From Agrypnia vestita (taxonomy: Eukaryota > Arthropoda > Insecta > Trichoptera > Phryganeidae), in NCBI GenBank assembly GCA_016648135.1, contig JADDOH010000133.1, positions 186,001-250,000 of the forward strand: 64,000 bases of DNA, given 5' to 3'. Under the pieces are notes generated by a model, which saw only the letters and a program-made list of their open reading frames with translations, was not told the origin of the DNA and did not search any database. Numbering within the stretch: position 1 is the first letter of the stretch; every line of letters starts with the position of its first letter. The position numbers and the translations under genes were made by a program. Shown piece after piece: positions 23,101 to 34,119 of this stretch.

Positions 23101-23490
23101 TTTACATGACTGTATCGTATTATTATATTATTGTATTGTACTATTAATTAAGATTTTTGATATATTTTGATATAAATAATATATTACCATTCTCATTGTC
23201 TAAAAAATTAGATTACCTACCTATATGATTGTAAGCGGTTATCCCTCACCATATACAAGAATCGTAATTCTTTTTGGTGAGGTATATACATACAAAAAAA
23301 ATGAGTTGTTAATATTTTCAAGGTATTTTTGTAATAAAATATGATATATATTATTAATTAAATAAAAAAGTAAAAAAATTAAACTGTATAATACCGGTCA
23401 CATTTCCTGGGATATTCCGCCGTGTATATACGAACTTGCTGTCCGATCATCAGGACTTATTGGATCCTGCAGTGGGATTCAGATTCTGTG
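20200..23490. other. Lar intron, AT-rich, no gene seen
   Basis: Between two Lar half-Ig2 exons. Two diverged roughly 50-bp segments (near 20570: CAGGTCCAAAGCGCATGAG; near 21108: CAGGTACAAAACGTATCGGG), each followed by CAACGATGTCG, are related to each other. Otherwise low-complexity AT-rich DNA on both strands. Confidence 0.45.
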
Positions 23491-23492
23491 AT

Positions 23493-23619
23493 AAGAACGT
23501 TTTTAATACAACATATGTGATAACTAAGAACGTTTTTAATACAACACATGTGATAACTAAGAACGTTTTTAATACAACACATGTGATAACTAAGAACGTT
23601 TCTAATACAACACATGTGA
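23493..23619 (+). repeat. 33-bp minisatellite, almost four units
   Basis: Units start at 23493, 23526, 23559 and 23592 (AAGAACGTTTTTAATACAAC...). They differ at one or two bases; the last is incomplete. Units two to four each hold the palindrome CACATGTG, a CANNTG E-box; the first has CATATGTG. Because 33 is a multiple of three, every frame stays open across it, giving false open frames on both strands. Confidence 0.95.
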
Positions 23620-23699
23620 ATTGCGCTGTATTGATCAATTATTAATCTTCGCTGGACTTTCGACAATAAAAATTCAATTAAGACAGAATATTTAAGATT

Positions 23700-24130
23700 A
23701 TACTGATTAAATGGCAGCAACTACGCAACAAAGACGATTGAAAAATAAGCCGAGTGACGAAATGAGAAATGAAAATGATAACAATGAAAAATATGTTGCA
23801 CCAGGACATCGGAGGCGAGACAATTCAATAAGAAATGAATTAAAAGAATCACCCGCGACAAAAGTTTGCCCCCTCGAGAGGACCGTCGGGAGACAGGGCG
23901 ACGGGGGGCAATGAATTTCCCATTAGGGGCAAATAACATATTACATTGTTGGCGGCGAAACTTTATGTTTCAAGGAACAGATTAAAAAGTACAGCCATTT
24001 GGTATTATTATTGTTCCGCTCGGAGACGTCGCCGGATGGACAAATTAATTCTGCGGGCTGAGAGAGAGATACGTAATTTAATATACGATCATCCTCCGCT
24101 TCACCTCGACAAGGGCTGGGCACAACAATA
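23700..24130. other. repeat-free moderately GC-rich segment
   Basis: Contains GCCCCCTCGAGAGGACCGTCG-like and CTCGGAGACGTCGCCGGATGG-like stretches in an AT-rich region. The 67-codon plus frame at 23711-23914 has no domain or splice context I can identify. A possible intronic regulatory segment. Confidence 0.3.
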
Positions 24131-24673
24131 ATAAAAACAAGTGGATCAAAAAAAATTTTGTAACAGTTTCACCGCGAGAAGGGGAAAGAATGGCACATGA
24201 GTGTGACAGGCTTATTGCAGAAAATACTACGTATTTTGCACATCAACACTCTTTGAATAATTCCGCCTTTTTTTAAACTAAAGTTATCCTGGGATATAAC
24301 AAATCTAAATTCAATATAACCCCAATTCATCGAATTTGACATTTAGTTCAGACGCCTAATGTCAAAGTTGAAAATTAAAAAAATTGAATTCGAAACATTT
24401 TTTCATATTAATATTGATAAATCTAGAAGCTACATAGGCGGCAATTTGTACAATAATAATATAAAAATGTCACTTTTAATGGAAATAATTACCAAATTAC
24501 GTGCATTAATAATGCATCACGTAAATGTTGAATATTTTAGAGCTCTAGCTAGTCCGGAAGTTGGAAAAAATCAATTACATATTAGATTCCGCCACTATAG
24601 CAAACAGACAAAGAAAGCTAATTAAAAGCATGTATAAACATTGTCATTTAGACAATTAAATTGACAAGTGACG

Positions 24674-24890
24674 TGTTTGTTGGAGTAGTGGTTAAGACCC
24701 TCGCCCTCTGATCAAGTAAGCGGTCGGTGTTCGAGCCTCGTTCCAGAAGATTAGTCCTATTTTGATAGCTCAAGCGTTAAGCTTAGTTTAGGAATAGTAA
24801 CAATGGTTACGTGATGTATATTCCGTGAATTATAATTGCTGAACGGCAAGAAAACTAAATAAGAGAATAAAATAACTTCATCGTTATCTA
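24674..24890 (+). repeat. tRNA-derived SINE, family A (best preserved copy)
   Basis: The tRNA-like head TAGTGGTTAAGACCCTCGCC (A-box region) is followed by GGTGTTCGAGCCTCGTTCC (B-box region). The body ATTAGTCCTATTTTGATAGC and AAGCGTTAAGCTTAG follows, then the tail. Matches lie at 5905-6090 and 7195-7375 on the other strand. A polymerase III transcript is expected only if the boxes are intact. Confidence 0.85.
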
Positions 24891-25121
24891 AAAAAAAAAA
24901 TTAAACTAACCAACGTTAATTACTAAAATGCATAGCGCATGCACGTCATTCTGGAAATAGAGCGAAATTAAACATTTAGCTGACAGAATGTTATGATATT
25001 TTAAAATCTGAATCATATGATAACACTGGTGATAGAAATATTACGAGAAACATTTTATTACATAGAAATTTCATTTAATATACATTATTTTAAAGTATTA
25101 AAGAAAACTCATTATTATTAG

Positions 25122-25300
25122 ACTGCTGTGGCGAAACTGGATAACGCGTCATCCCCAGATAGCATAGAGGTCCGTTGGTTCGAATCCCGGTAGCAAAAAT
25201 AGTAGGTAGGTAAAATATTTTTCCTTTAATTTGATTTTTCTGTATGTCATATAATTATTTTAAAAAAAATTGTTTTTTATTACTTTAAAGTTTTGATTGC
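25122..25300 (+). repeat. tRNA-derived SINE, family B
   Basis: An A box TGGCGAAACTGG (25129-25140) and a perfect B box GGTTCGAATCC (25177-25187) are followed by CCGGTAGCA, partly complementary to the 5' TGCTGTG. The tail TTTGATTTTTCTGTATGT is shared with 55174-55320. The cloverleaf does not close well enough for a real tRNA. Confidence 0.85.
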
Positions 25301-25309
25301 GCGTCGCTG

Positions 25310-26120
25310 CGATTGCGATCAACTTGGAATGAATATTCCGTGTACGCTCTCTATTAAAAAAATATAAGAGGATTTCACCAGATCCATTTAAATTAAACTC
25401 AATGGGATATTGCGTCACTTCAGTTTCATCTACGATTCTGAAAAGCGGACTGACTAACTTTATTCTTTATACTGGTCTTTTGAACTGGATCAAGTATGTA
25501 TCTTTACGTGTGTGTTTGTTCGCATATCTCATTTTTAAAAGTCTTTTGGATTAAATCATGTATTTATCTTTACGCATGTATTCGTCTCACTCATATTTAG
25601 AAGTCCACGATTTTGCTTGATTACCTTTGAGGACCTTTGAGCGTTCTGGAGTCTTCGCATTTGGCAACGTTTCCTACTCATTATTTTCTGGGTATCTAAA
25701 TATTCAGCTGAAAGATCTTTAATGCACTAAAAAAGGAGAAAATAAGATAGCAATGCCGCTCTAAATCAGTGATTACCAACATGAGCAATATCGCCCACAA
25801 GTGGGCGATGAAGATTAGTAATTTAATTATTTTTTGAGTTATGTCATTTTGGGCGATATGCATACTTTTTGCACTTTGTTAAAAACGAAACGAACGGTTG
25901 TTCATAGTAAATAAAGTGAGTTATAATGAAAATCTATGTACACTTTGTTTTTTGTTTATATGCATTGTCAAATATTATGTTTTGCATTTTATTGAGTAAT
26001 ACATATCAAAATCCAAAAATTATAGTGCACGATTGAAAAATACGACATCTCAAAGGGAACGATGGACCTAAAAAGGTTGGGAAGCTCAGGACTATAACTA
26101 AATGTTAAACTTACCTCGAT
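25310..26120. other. Lar intron, no gene seen
   Basis: No gene or repeat match noted. A short direct repetition of about 30 bp (ATCAAGTATGTATCTTTACG and ATCATGTATTTATCTTTACG) lies at 25490-25580. Confidence 0.35.
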
Positions 26121-26121
26121 C

Positions 26122-27906
26122 AACAACTAACTAACTAACTAACCATCACGCCGTTTCCCTGCAGGGGTAGGCAGAGAGGATTGAACGCCACACTCTTCTA
26201 TCCTGGCACACCACTTTTGCTTCGGCCACATTCATACATCTTCTCATACACGTTCTACGGTTGTTGCGGCTTTTAACAGGGCCATCCTCAAATACTTGTA
26301 GTACCTGATCGTGCCAGGTCTTTCGCGGACGCCCTCTATTCCTGTTGCCTTCAACATTCGCCTCATATATTTTCTTAACCATCCTTTCCTCGTTCATACG
26401 TTCCACATGACCAAACCATCTCAGCACTCCTTTCTTTATTCTATCTACCACACTACAGCTAGCATTGCATTCACTTCTAATTTGTTCATTCCTCACTCTA
26501 TCGACCAAAGATTTTCCACACAAGCGTCTTAGTGACCGCATTTCCACCGCATTCAGTCTACTTTCATTCCTCTTTTGCCAATTCCAGGCTTCACTTCCAT
26601 ACATAAGTGTTGGCACTAGAACGCCATTATGTACCGCTAGTCTTGCTTCCTTTGACAGATTCTTATTGGCCATAATTGCATTTAGTGCACCATTAACTTT
26701 GTTTCTCGCAGTTACTCTCCTTTCGATATCATTCTCAGCCTTGCCGTCTCTACTAAACATACTTCCCAAATACACAAAATCGTTCACTTGTTCTAAGCAT
26801 TCGTTATTTTTAATTACATCACGCTTAGTCACTCTTTCGTCTCTCTCGAATACCATCACTTTCGATTTGCTGACATTCATCAGAAGTTCACTCTGCATGC
26901 ATACATCGGACATCCTGGCTACCAGGCACTGCAGATCAGCTTCACTGTTACCTACTAATACTCCATCGTCTGCGTATAGCAGACAGGATATGGTGAGTCC
27001 GTCCATTTTCGCTCCAACTTCTAGTTCCTTCAGTTCTTTCATACAATTATCCATATACAGGTTGAAAAGCCATGGTGACATTACGCATCCCTGTTTGACA
27101 CCTTTTGTAATATCAAACCATGATGTTAATGTCCCATTAATTCTCACGCAAGCACTACTTCCTTCGTACAGGGATGCAATTGCCTGTATGAGTTTACTCT
27201 TCACCCCATATTCAGACAAAACCTTCCATAACTTTCGTCTTATCACTCTGTCATACGCTTTTTGGAGATCCACAAAGGCACAAAAAAGTTTTTGGTTCTT
27301 TGCCAAAAACTTTTCGGTCATCTGGCGCAGTGAGAAAATCTGGTCCATGCCTCCTCTTCCACTCATGAAGGCTCCTTGTACATCCCACACTTTTTCTTTC
27401 GTTGTCAACCTCACTCTTTCTATCAAAATTCTCGCATACAGTTTGCCAACAGAGCTCAATAGGCTAATGGCCCGATAATTCGCGCAGTCCATTCGCGACC
27501 CTTTTCCTTTGTATAGAGGCATGATAACAGCTCTTCTCCAATCCTTAGGAGTGTAGCTGCCCTCTAAACATTGGTTGAAGAGTCTATGAAGCCACGTGAG
27601 TATTACTGGACCACCACCCTTAATGTACTCGGCAGCAACATTATCATAACCCACAGCCTTGCCATTCTTCATGTGCTTCAATGCTCTTTTGATTTCTTCC
27701 ACAATTATTTCATTCACACTGTCGTCACTATTCATAAATCCATTGGACGCCTCAAAGGAGTCCTCACTCACATTCCCATTACTCTCATACATTTCTTCAA
27801 AAAATTCCTTCCATCTATCTTTTATTTCATTTTTGTTTCTAAGCATCTTTCCATTCTTAGACATAATAGCATTCACACAACCTCTTTTCAAAATCAACAT
27901 CAACAA
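26122..27906 (-). mobile_element. RTE-like non-LTR retrotransposon, 5' truncated
   Basis: The element reads right to left and ends after the stop codon in a short (TTAG)n-type tail (CTAACTAACTAACTAACC on the plus strand, 26124-26143). Tails of short tandem repeats rather than poly(A) are typical of RTE-group elements. The apurinic endonuclease domain is absent, so it is a 5'-truncated copy. Decayed relatives lie at 3780-4045, 59445-59540 and 62940-63935. Confidence 0.85.
26146..27906 (-). CDS. reverse transcriptase of RTE-like LINE (open but N-terminally truncated)
   Basis: 586 uninterrupted codons. RT motifs in order: GYDNVAAEYIK (about 86-96), RRAVIMPLYKGKGSRMDC (about 124-141) and NYRAISLLSSVGK (about 143-155). 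Then come motif A with Asp 213 (FVDLQKAYD), motif B GVKQGCVMSP (about 269) and motif C YADD at 311-314. A C-terminal region follows with MYGSEAWNW, WFGHVERM and GRPRKTWHDQ, ending VCQDRRVWRSILSAYPC. The protein would copy its own RNA onto nicked DNA. The endonuclease normally encoded upstream is missing, so the first Met is an artefact of truncation. The intact frame suggests recent insertion. Host function is not implied. Confidence 0.88.
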   Translation of the reverse strand: MLMLILKRGCVNAIMSKNGKMLRNKNEIKDRWKEFFEEMYESNGNVSEDSFEASNGFMNSDDSVNEIIVEEIKRALKHMKNGKAVGYDNVAAEYIKGGGPVILTWLHRLFNQCLEGSYTPKDWRRAVIMPLYKGKGSRMDCANYRAISLLSSVGKLYARILIERVRLTTKEKVWDVQGAFMSGRGGMDQIFSLRQMTEKFLAKNQKLFCAFVDLQKAYDRVIRRKLWKVLSEYGVKSKLIQAIASLYEGSSACVRINGTLTSWFDITKGVKQGCVMSPWLFNLYMDNCMKELKELEVGAKMDGLTISCLLYADDGVLVGNSEADLQCLVARMSDVCMQSELLMNVSKSKVMVFERDERVTKRDVIKNNECLEQVNDFVYLGSMFSRDGKAENDIERRVTARNKVNGALNAIMANKNLSKEARLAVHNGVLVPTLMYGSEAWNWQKRNESRLNAVEMRSLRRLCGKSLVDRVRNEQIRSECNASCSVVDRIKKGVLRWFGHVERMNEERMVKKIYEANVEGNRNRGRPRKTWHDQVLQVFEDGPVKSRNNRRTCMRRCMNVAEAKVVCQDRRVWRSILSAYPCRETA

Positions 27907-27999
27907 CGAACGAATAAAAAAACGACAAGGTCCAAAACAAAATAGAAAGATAAGAATATTTCCCGTTCAGGATTGGGATTTTTTGCGTTAGCGTTAACG

Positions 28000-29955
28000 A
28001 GTTAAGCCTAAGAGCACAATCTATTGTAGTAACATACACAGCACAAAATACATACAACTTAGTGTAAAATATTTAAGAAATAATTGAAATATTAGAAATA
28101 CAACCAATAAAAAGAAATTCAAACGGATTTTTTTTTAATGGATTTGAATTTGTTGGTATTCACGCATATTATAAGGTTTCACAGATATATAACTAAGCAA
28201 TTCTTTAAATAAGAAAAAGTGTTAATATTAAGTTAAATATAATTAATAATCAGATAAAAGTTGTAAACAACAAATTTGGAATATTTTTCCACTTTTTTTA
28301 ATATTTATTTATTTTTGACACTAATTACGTAGATACATATTATGCCAAACTGCATAGCAGTTTTACGGAATGGTTGCCTTCAATATTTTTTGACAATAAT
28401 TTTTATTTTATAATGAAGATTATAGAGTAGGTCAATATCGAGTATTGCATGATTTTTGCAAGCGATACATGATAATTATAAATTAATGTAAGATTAGGTA
28501 CATAGCTTTAATATATATTCTTTTAGCTTGTACTTTTTTGACTTGACTTGACTATGTAATTCCCTAATTAATTCTCACCTTCCACCTTTTTTCTTTAACT
28601 CTCTTCACAATGTAAATCTATATTCAACTCGAGTATATTAATTATCTTGAAGACGAGAACATAGTTCACGAAACATGTTGATATTCAATCTATTAAAGTG
28701 TTGAAAACAAATAATTTTGATTTTATGTATTTAAAATACAAGGGTTTCAACAGATGTTATTTACACCGAATTTAAAGAGGCGGTTCAACAAAGTTGTCCA
28801 CTTTATCCTCATTAGTAAAGTTGGGCTCAACGGTATTAAGGGTAATCCGTATCGTTAGCTCGTTTATTTTTTAGATATTCCCTACCGGCAAAAAACGATC
28901 AGGTTATCAATAGATGGCGCTCTAAATGGCTCGGGGTAACCTCGGGCGTTCCCCAGGGCACAATTTTGGGGCTCTCTTTTATTTGCTTAAACGATGCACC
29001 TGGTTCTAGAAAATCCCAGTACCCGATATAAATACCCACTTTTAACATACGGGGTGTTCGTTCGTCGTTTATCAAAATATGATTAACTTAAATGGGGTTA
29101 TACATTTATACATTTAAGGGTAGTGTGTATGTAGTCTAGGACATGAATACTATACGGAAATAAGGCAACAACAACGTAGGAAGATATATTAACTAAATAG
29201 TTAATGCTGATGGCATACTATAGGTAGATCCCATAACGAAAAGCTAAATTATTTAGATATTAAAAATATAATACAGCTGGGAAGTTTATAAAAATTACAT
29301 TTACATTCGACATGTAGAAATTTTACGAACGAAATTTTAAACACGAAATATAGCTAAATAACTCATAATAATAAAGAAATATGTTTGTTACGTTTGTACA
29401 TGTCAGAGTAGTTTTGCAAACGAGTTGATATTATCCTGTTTTTGTTCTAGCCGAAATAATGTGGTAGTTTTAATTTGTTGTGTGGTGTTGATAGTTTTTT
29501 GTAATTATTGACAGATTGTTGCATTTACCGTGCAATTTATAATGGAGTACCTTAGGTGGAAACGCTGTTTTATACTTTTAATGATGTAATTAAATATATC
29601 GAGGTGATTGCTTAATTAGTTTAAAAGTTATATACTACACGTTTCTGTGTGCCTATTCGATACGTTTGTTCTACATTTTGGAACATACAATAATGCATGC
29701 CTTCGATTTTATTTGCAAACGGTTATTTGGTGGCCATAACTCTATAGTCATTTTTTCTCTAGTAAGTTTTGTGTTATTTCGCCCTAGGAAATCTTATCGT
29801 ATTGCACTATACTGTAAACTAATATATTATCGTATTAGCCGTACATCCATGAAAAAACACGGGAAATAATAATAACGACTTGCCTTGCGTGACCGCGCAA
29901 CATACACCGCGCGCTGATTGCGTGTCATACTTTTATTATATAATGTTTAAATTCA
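28000..29955. other. Lar intron, no gene seen
   Basis: AT-rich. CTTGAAGACGAGAACATAGT followed by TCACGAAACATGTTGA near 28648 resembles GAAAC-containing repeat ends elsewhere (44170, 55610, 59310). Otherwise no recognised feature. Confidence 0.35.
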
Positions 29956-29959
29956 AAAA

Positions 29960-30425
29960 ATTTACTGACTTAACGACAATAACATGGAAAGACAGACAAC
30001 CAAATTATTAAGTTGACTGAACAAATAAAGAGCCTCAATAAGTAGTGAAAGTAGAGTTGAGGAACCACACCTTCGAGGAAGATCGCCGACACGGTGTATA
30101 AAATTGGTTTGTGAGCAGTGGCTCATAAGAACCAAAATGCCAATGGATAAGAATGAAGATAATGCCGCAAGAAACAAAATGTATCGGACAGGTAGAATTA
30201 TGACGACGGGATGATGATGATGATGATGATGACCCGTCTGATATGACGATGTGATGATGATGACCCGTCTGAAGTCATGAATGTTGGCCCTTACGGAGGG
30301 CTCAGGTCCGTTGTATGGACCCACCTCGCCTCCAAGCGGATAGTCGGCGCGGGCAATGAGCCGGCGATATGTGACATCTCCGACGGAGGGCGTTGGAAAA
30401 ATTCCACGAAGAAATTGCATTTTTG
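29960..30425. repeat. region with GAT/ATG microsatellite
   Basis: A run of (ATG)n at 30208-30235 is followed by a second short run and a repeated phrase GATGACCCGTCTGA (30228, 30257). The 152-codon minus frame spanning it owes its HHHHHHH tract to the microsatellite and shows no domain. The non-repetitive GC-rich part (30270-30400) may be from an old mobile element. Confidence 0.5.
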
Positions 30426-30499
30426 GTCTTATCTTGTAAAGTGTTGAAATATTTGAAATACTTAAGAAAATGAAATATTTAAGTTTGATGAAATATTTA

Positions 30500-31420
30500 A
30501 TGAAATATCTTAAGAATGAAATATTTAAGAATTAGATAAGACATTTGTAAATGTAATATTGAATAAAATGGATGTTTCGTGGTCTTGATATACAGGGAAA
30601 GCTCGCGCGATGGGAATAAAATCATTTTTAAATCGCGCGGAGCGCCGCGGACTATCATAGAATGGCCGCTATTTTGATGGAATTTATGTAAATGTCCTGC
30701 CTCGAAGAGGCGAGGAAGTAAAAATACATAAGTATTTAAATGTGCCAAATGAGTCCTTTGTGTGGTATTGTAAAGTAGAAAAAAAAAATGTTTAAATTGA
30801 GAGTAAATATCTCGCGTGGGCCCTGATAAACTCGCTTGACCGCGCCGCCTGTATGTATGCAGCCCGCGCGGGTAATGGAAAAAACCCGGCGCCATAGTGT
30901 CGCCGTGCAGCTGGAGTCAAGGGCCACCAGCGAATATTTTTGAACTCTGATTACGGACGTTACAGACGTCCTAGCGAGCTGAAACATTTTTTATTGTGTT
31001 CCTCATGTGAACATCTATGGGAGTGATATGTTTTTGCGTGTCTGTAAGTGCGCTTGCGCGCTTTATTTGTGGTGACATACTTTGTCTGCCTATTACGCAA
31101 TTAATATCTATCCGACATACTTGAAAATATCACCAAAGGATGCGCTTGGTTGAGATCTATCTAATGGTATAACTTAGAATCTCGTAAAATCATGTTTACT
31201 ATTTTTAACCGAATTAAATGTAAATTAATTCTTGAAAATGCCGCGGTAAATCGGCATATTTTGTTGAATAACTAGGTAAATTCACTCTTGCGGTTCCAGT
31301 AAACGACATCATCCTATGGGCAAGACATAGATTGGTATAGATGATGTGTTAAAATCCCCGGGGGGGTAGCGTTTAATTTGCTATCGATTAAAATATTTAA
31401 TTTTAATCCGCGAATCGGCA
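30500..31420. other. mixed AT-rich and GC-rich intron segment
   Basis: GC-rich patches (30600-30660, 30810-30960) alternate with AT-rich sequence. TGAAATATTTAAG-like phrases repeat at 30440-30530. Overlapping minus frames have no domain. No gene supported. Confidence 0.35.
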
Positions 31421-31470
31421 CGGGAGGCCGTCATTTTGCGCTCCGAGCGCCCGGTGAATCAAGCGCGCTG

Positions 31471-31550
31471 ATTGGTCGGCCGCGCTAGTCAGGGGGAAGC
31501 TTTCCGGACTGTATAAATATCGCGCCGGGCGGGCGAGTGCCTCATTCTGC
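31471..31550 (+). promoter_or_regulatory. RNA polymerase II core promoter: CCAAT, TATA, initiator
   Basis: An inverted CCAAT box (ATTGG, 31471-31475), TATAAATA at 31512-31519, a GC box (GGGCGGGCG region) and an arthropod-type initiator TCATTC (31542-31547) are correctly spaced. The TATA box begins 32 bases before the A of the initiator (31544), and CCAAT is about 70 bases upstream. It points right, opposite to Lar. No clear coding exon follows: the first ATG in good context (near 31858) opens only 24 codons. It could drive a non-coding RNA, a gene whose coding exons lie elsewhere, or be part of a solo LTR. Confidence 0.5.
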
Positions 31551-31960
31551 TGGGAGCCTCTGCCGAGTACGCCTACTGGAACATTTATTCTGCGTTTCAC
31601 TTCACACCCTGCTTGACCCCTGCTTTTCTTCTTTGGATTTGGACTCTGGATTTTCTACTGACTTCTGCATTTGGACTTGGCTACGATTTTGGATTTATTG
31701 GACTTGTTTTTACCACCTGAGGCGACGACTTGGCTCGGATTCTGGACTTGGAGAATTTTCTGCGCTCTACACTCCCGGCCTGCTAGTACATCGGGGCTTC
31801 GGAAGCGAACTCAGCGGACCGCACCTGTTATTTAATTGTTTCCGTGGGGAACACAAAATGTCAACGGAAAGAGATAATTTTGGCAACAATTTCGTCGCCA
31901 TCATCACCATAGCCACAACAAAACGGCCCTGAGTGTGTGGTGTCTCCCTCTTCACTGTCA
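31551..31960 (+). other. possible transcribed leader downstream of the promoter
   Basis: The sequence after the initiator is unusually rich in GGATTTGGACT and TTGGACTTGG phrases (31638-31755) and is GC-rich. A long frame here begins before the predicted start site and lacks domains, so I do not call it a gene. It looks like a leader, an LTR R/U5 region, or a non-coding RNA. Confidence 0.3.
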
Positions 31961-31961
31961 C

Positions 31962-33795
31962 AATATGTTTGCTACGAACATGTTATTTTTTAATATTTTT
32001 AAATAATAATAGGTACACGGAGAACGTGTCAATAATTTGTTATTTCCTACCGAAGTTAGGCGCTTGTCCTAAGGGAAATCTTTCACTATGGTTAGAGAAT
32101 ATGAGTGGGAATTAAAGATAAATAAAAATAAAAATTCACAAACTACGTCACTGAACAAACAAAAATACAATTCATACTCCCAAACATATATAAAACATTT
32201 GATTTAAGAATAGAAACGAGATAAAATTAGAGATTCGTGGGAGGGACTAACGTATTCAGATAAACAACAAGGGCACACAGTACTGCAGAAGTTTTCTGGT
32301 ACGCGTCACGAAACTAAAATACACAAAAACCCCTCGGAGGAGGCTAGAATTATTTCCCCCGTTAAAAAACCAACGGGAAAACGTTGAACTGTTTTCCCAC
32401 CAAAGCTAAGAATTAAGTGCAAGGATACAAACGTAAACACGTCATAGACTCTACATGCAAATCAACGTCATACCAGGTGCAAAATGTGCAATCAACCGTG
32501 AATGCAGAGGACCAAACCGCACATGGAAATTATGCTACAAAGACATAAACCAAAATCTTTATGAAAGAAATTGTTGTTCGCTGCGACATAATAACAAGAA
32601 ACTTCGTTTATTTCTCAGATAATAGCAAATAACACATTTAGCAGGAATGGCGTCATAATATTATCGAAACTCCGATGAAAATATCGTACCACTAGACAAT
32701 GACAAGTCAAAATTGTTCATTTTAGAGTTATTCTTATCTTAAGTAGAAATATTGAAAGCATTATTTACTACATTCCTGGTCAAAAATATCTCTAAACGAA
32801 CAACAAACAATTTTGGGAAGTGTTTTTCTTTTTCTTCTTAAGTCTTTTACTATCACCGCCCCTTGTATTGTGTAAATGAAAATCCGCATTAAGATTCATC
32901 CTGCAACAATCCATGTCTGATTTTAAGTATTTGTACCAAAACATTAAATTATATTGAATTCTCTGATTTTTTTATTTTCGTACTTCTGGTCTGTTAGAAC
33001 CCGCTGCTAAATTATTGTTTAAATAAAAAAAAACAGAACGATTTAAAAAATAATAATAGTGATGCGCCGTCGTAGTTCTAAGCCTTCCCGGAGGAAAGAT
33101 TTCGAACAAGTGCTAGGAGCGAAAAAGGATATACTGATAAAATACAACACGGTGTTCGCAAAAGAAAACGATTGTCAGAGCTGTAACGGCGCGAGTTGGT
33201 ACGTGTAGTTTTTATTCGGAAACTTTCAGATCTCTCCTCGGACACGAAACAATGGCCTCTTCCCGGGAACGTGTGAGATCGTTAGAAAGTGCACTTACAA
33301 TTTGGCGTCGCAGGACTCCGTAAAGGACAATGTTTCGTTTATTGTTCCGTCAAAGGGTTTTCTAAACCGGCCATCGCAGCTACAGAAGTGAAAAGAAATT
33401 AAATGTATATTCCAGTAGCCTTTGTGGATGGGCCGATAACGTTGTTTTTACACTACGGCAGCGAAAGCAAACCATTGCTCACAAGGAGAATTTGAAAATG
33501 AAAATTCAAAATATAATAAATATCATTTCAAAATCACGTAATTCAAAAAGCAAAAATTGACATTATTTGATCAATTGATATAATTGTCCACTTCTGTAGT
33601 AATATGACAAAACATGATAAAAGTACCCTTTATTTGAAAAACTGATTTTTTCTACATCCCCGGAATCATCTGACCGTTAAAGAGTCAAAATAAGGTGTCT
33701 TGGTCTAGTAAGTAGTCTAAATGTCACAATAAAGACTAAAACAGATTTTTCGTAGACGATCAATGTTTAAATTTTTTCTTCAGTATTAAAAAACT
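31962..33795. other. Lar intron, no gene seen
   Basis: AT-rich with a moderately GC-rich patch at 33060-33380. No domain-bearing frame and no window-wide repeat was recognised. Confidence 0.35.
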
Positions 33796-33799
33796 AACC

Positions 33800-34115
33800 C
33801 ATAAAAACCAAGTTTTTATTATACTCCCTTTCTTATTGAATCAGGTTTCATGCTTAATGTCGCACGCGTCGGGCTCATTACTTATTTGTATTGATTCCAA
33901 TTTGAAAAAAACCATTAAAATTTCGAAAAATCCAAAATTATACTATAATTATTAAATTTTTTTGAAAATTTGTAAGATCATTTTTATCGTTGCCACGAGT
34001 CTGCCTGCAAAGTTTCAGATCGATTATATATCGGGAAAAGGGTTAAAAATCGATCCAAAGTTTTTTCGGCAAATAACAAACCGCAGGCGCTACGAGTTAA
34101 AAGAAAGGGAGTTAA
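33800..34115 (+). repeat. interspersed repeat family 'ACTCCCTTTCT', copy 3 (best preserved)
   Basis: The complete-looking copy starts at ACTCCCTTTCTT (33823) and ends AAGAAAGGGAGT (about 34109), a 12-base terminal inverted repeat. Upstream AACCCATAAAAACCAAGTTT is shared with copies at 18470 and 53835, so either the element is longer than the inverted repeats or copies share a target. No coding capacity. Confidence 0.75.
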
Positions 34116-34119
34116 AAAA

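Noticed and set aside
23493..23619. CRISPR-like regular repeats
   Set aside because: The 33-bp units are directly adjacent with no spacers, in a eukaryotic genome; a minisatellite.
23436..23720. Small proteins with repeated NTTHVITKNVF or CCIKNVLSYHM units
   Set aside because: Artefacts of the 33-bp minisatellite, open in several frames on both strands.
25122..25200. Possible tRNA gene with perfect B box
   Set aside because: Acceptor and anticodon stems do not close, and the tail is shared with 55174, so it is a SINE.
26465..27478. 337-codon plus-strand frame
   Set aside because: Antisense of the RTE reverse transcriptase; no domain on the plus strand.
29962..30420. 152-codon minus frame with a polyhistidine tract
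   Set aside because: The histidines come from a GAT microsatellite; no recognisable domain.
31537..31932. 131-codon plus frame at the predicted promoter
   Set aside because: It starts upstream of the predicted transcription start with a non-ATG codon and has no domain.
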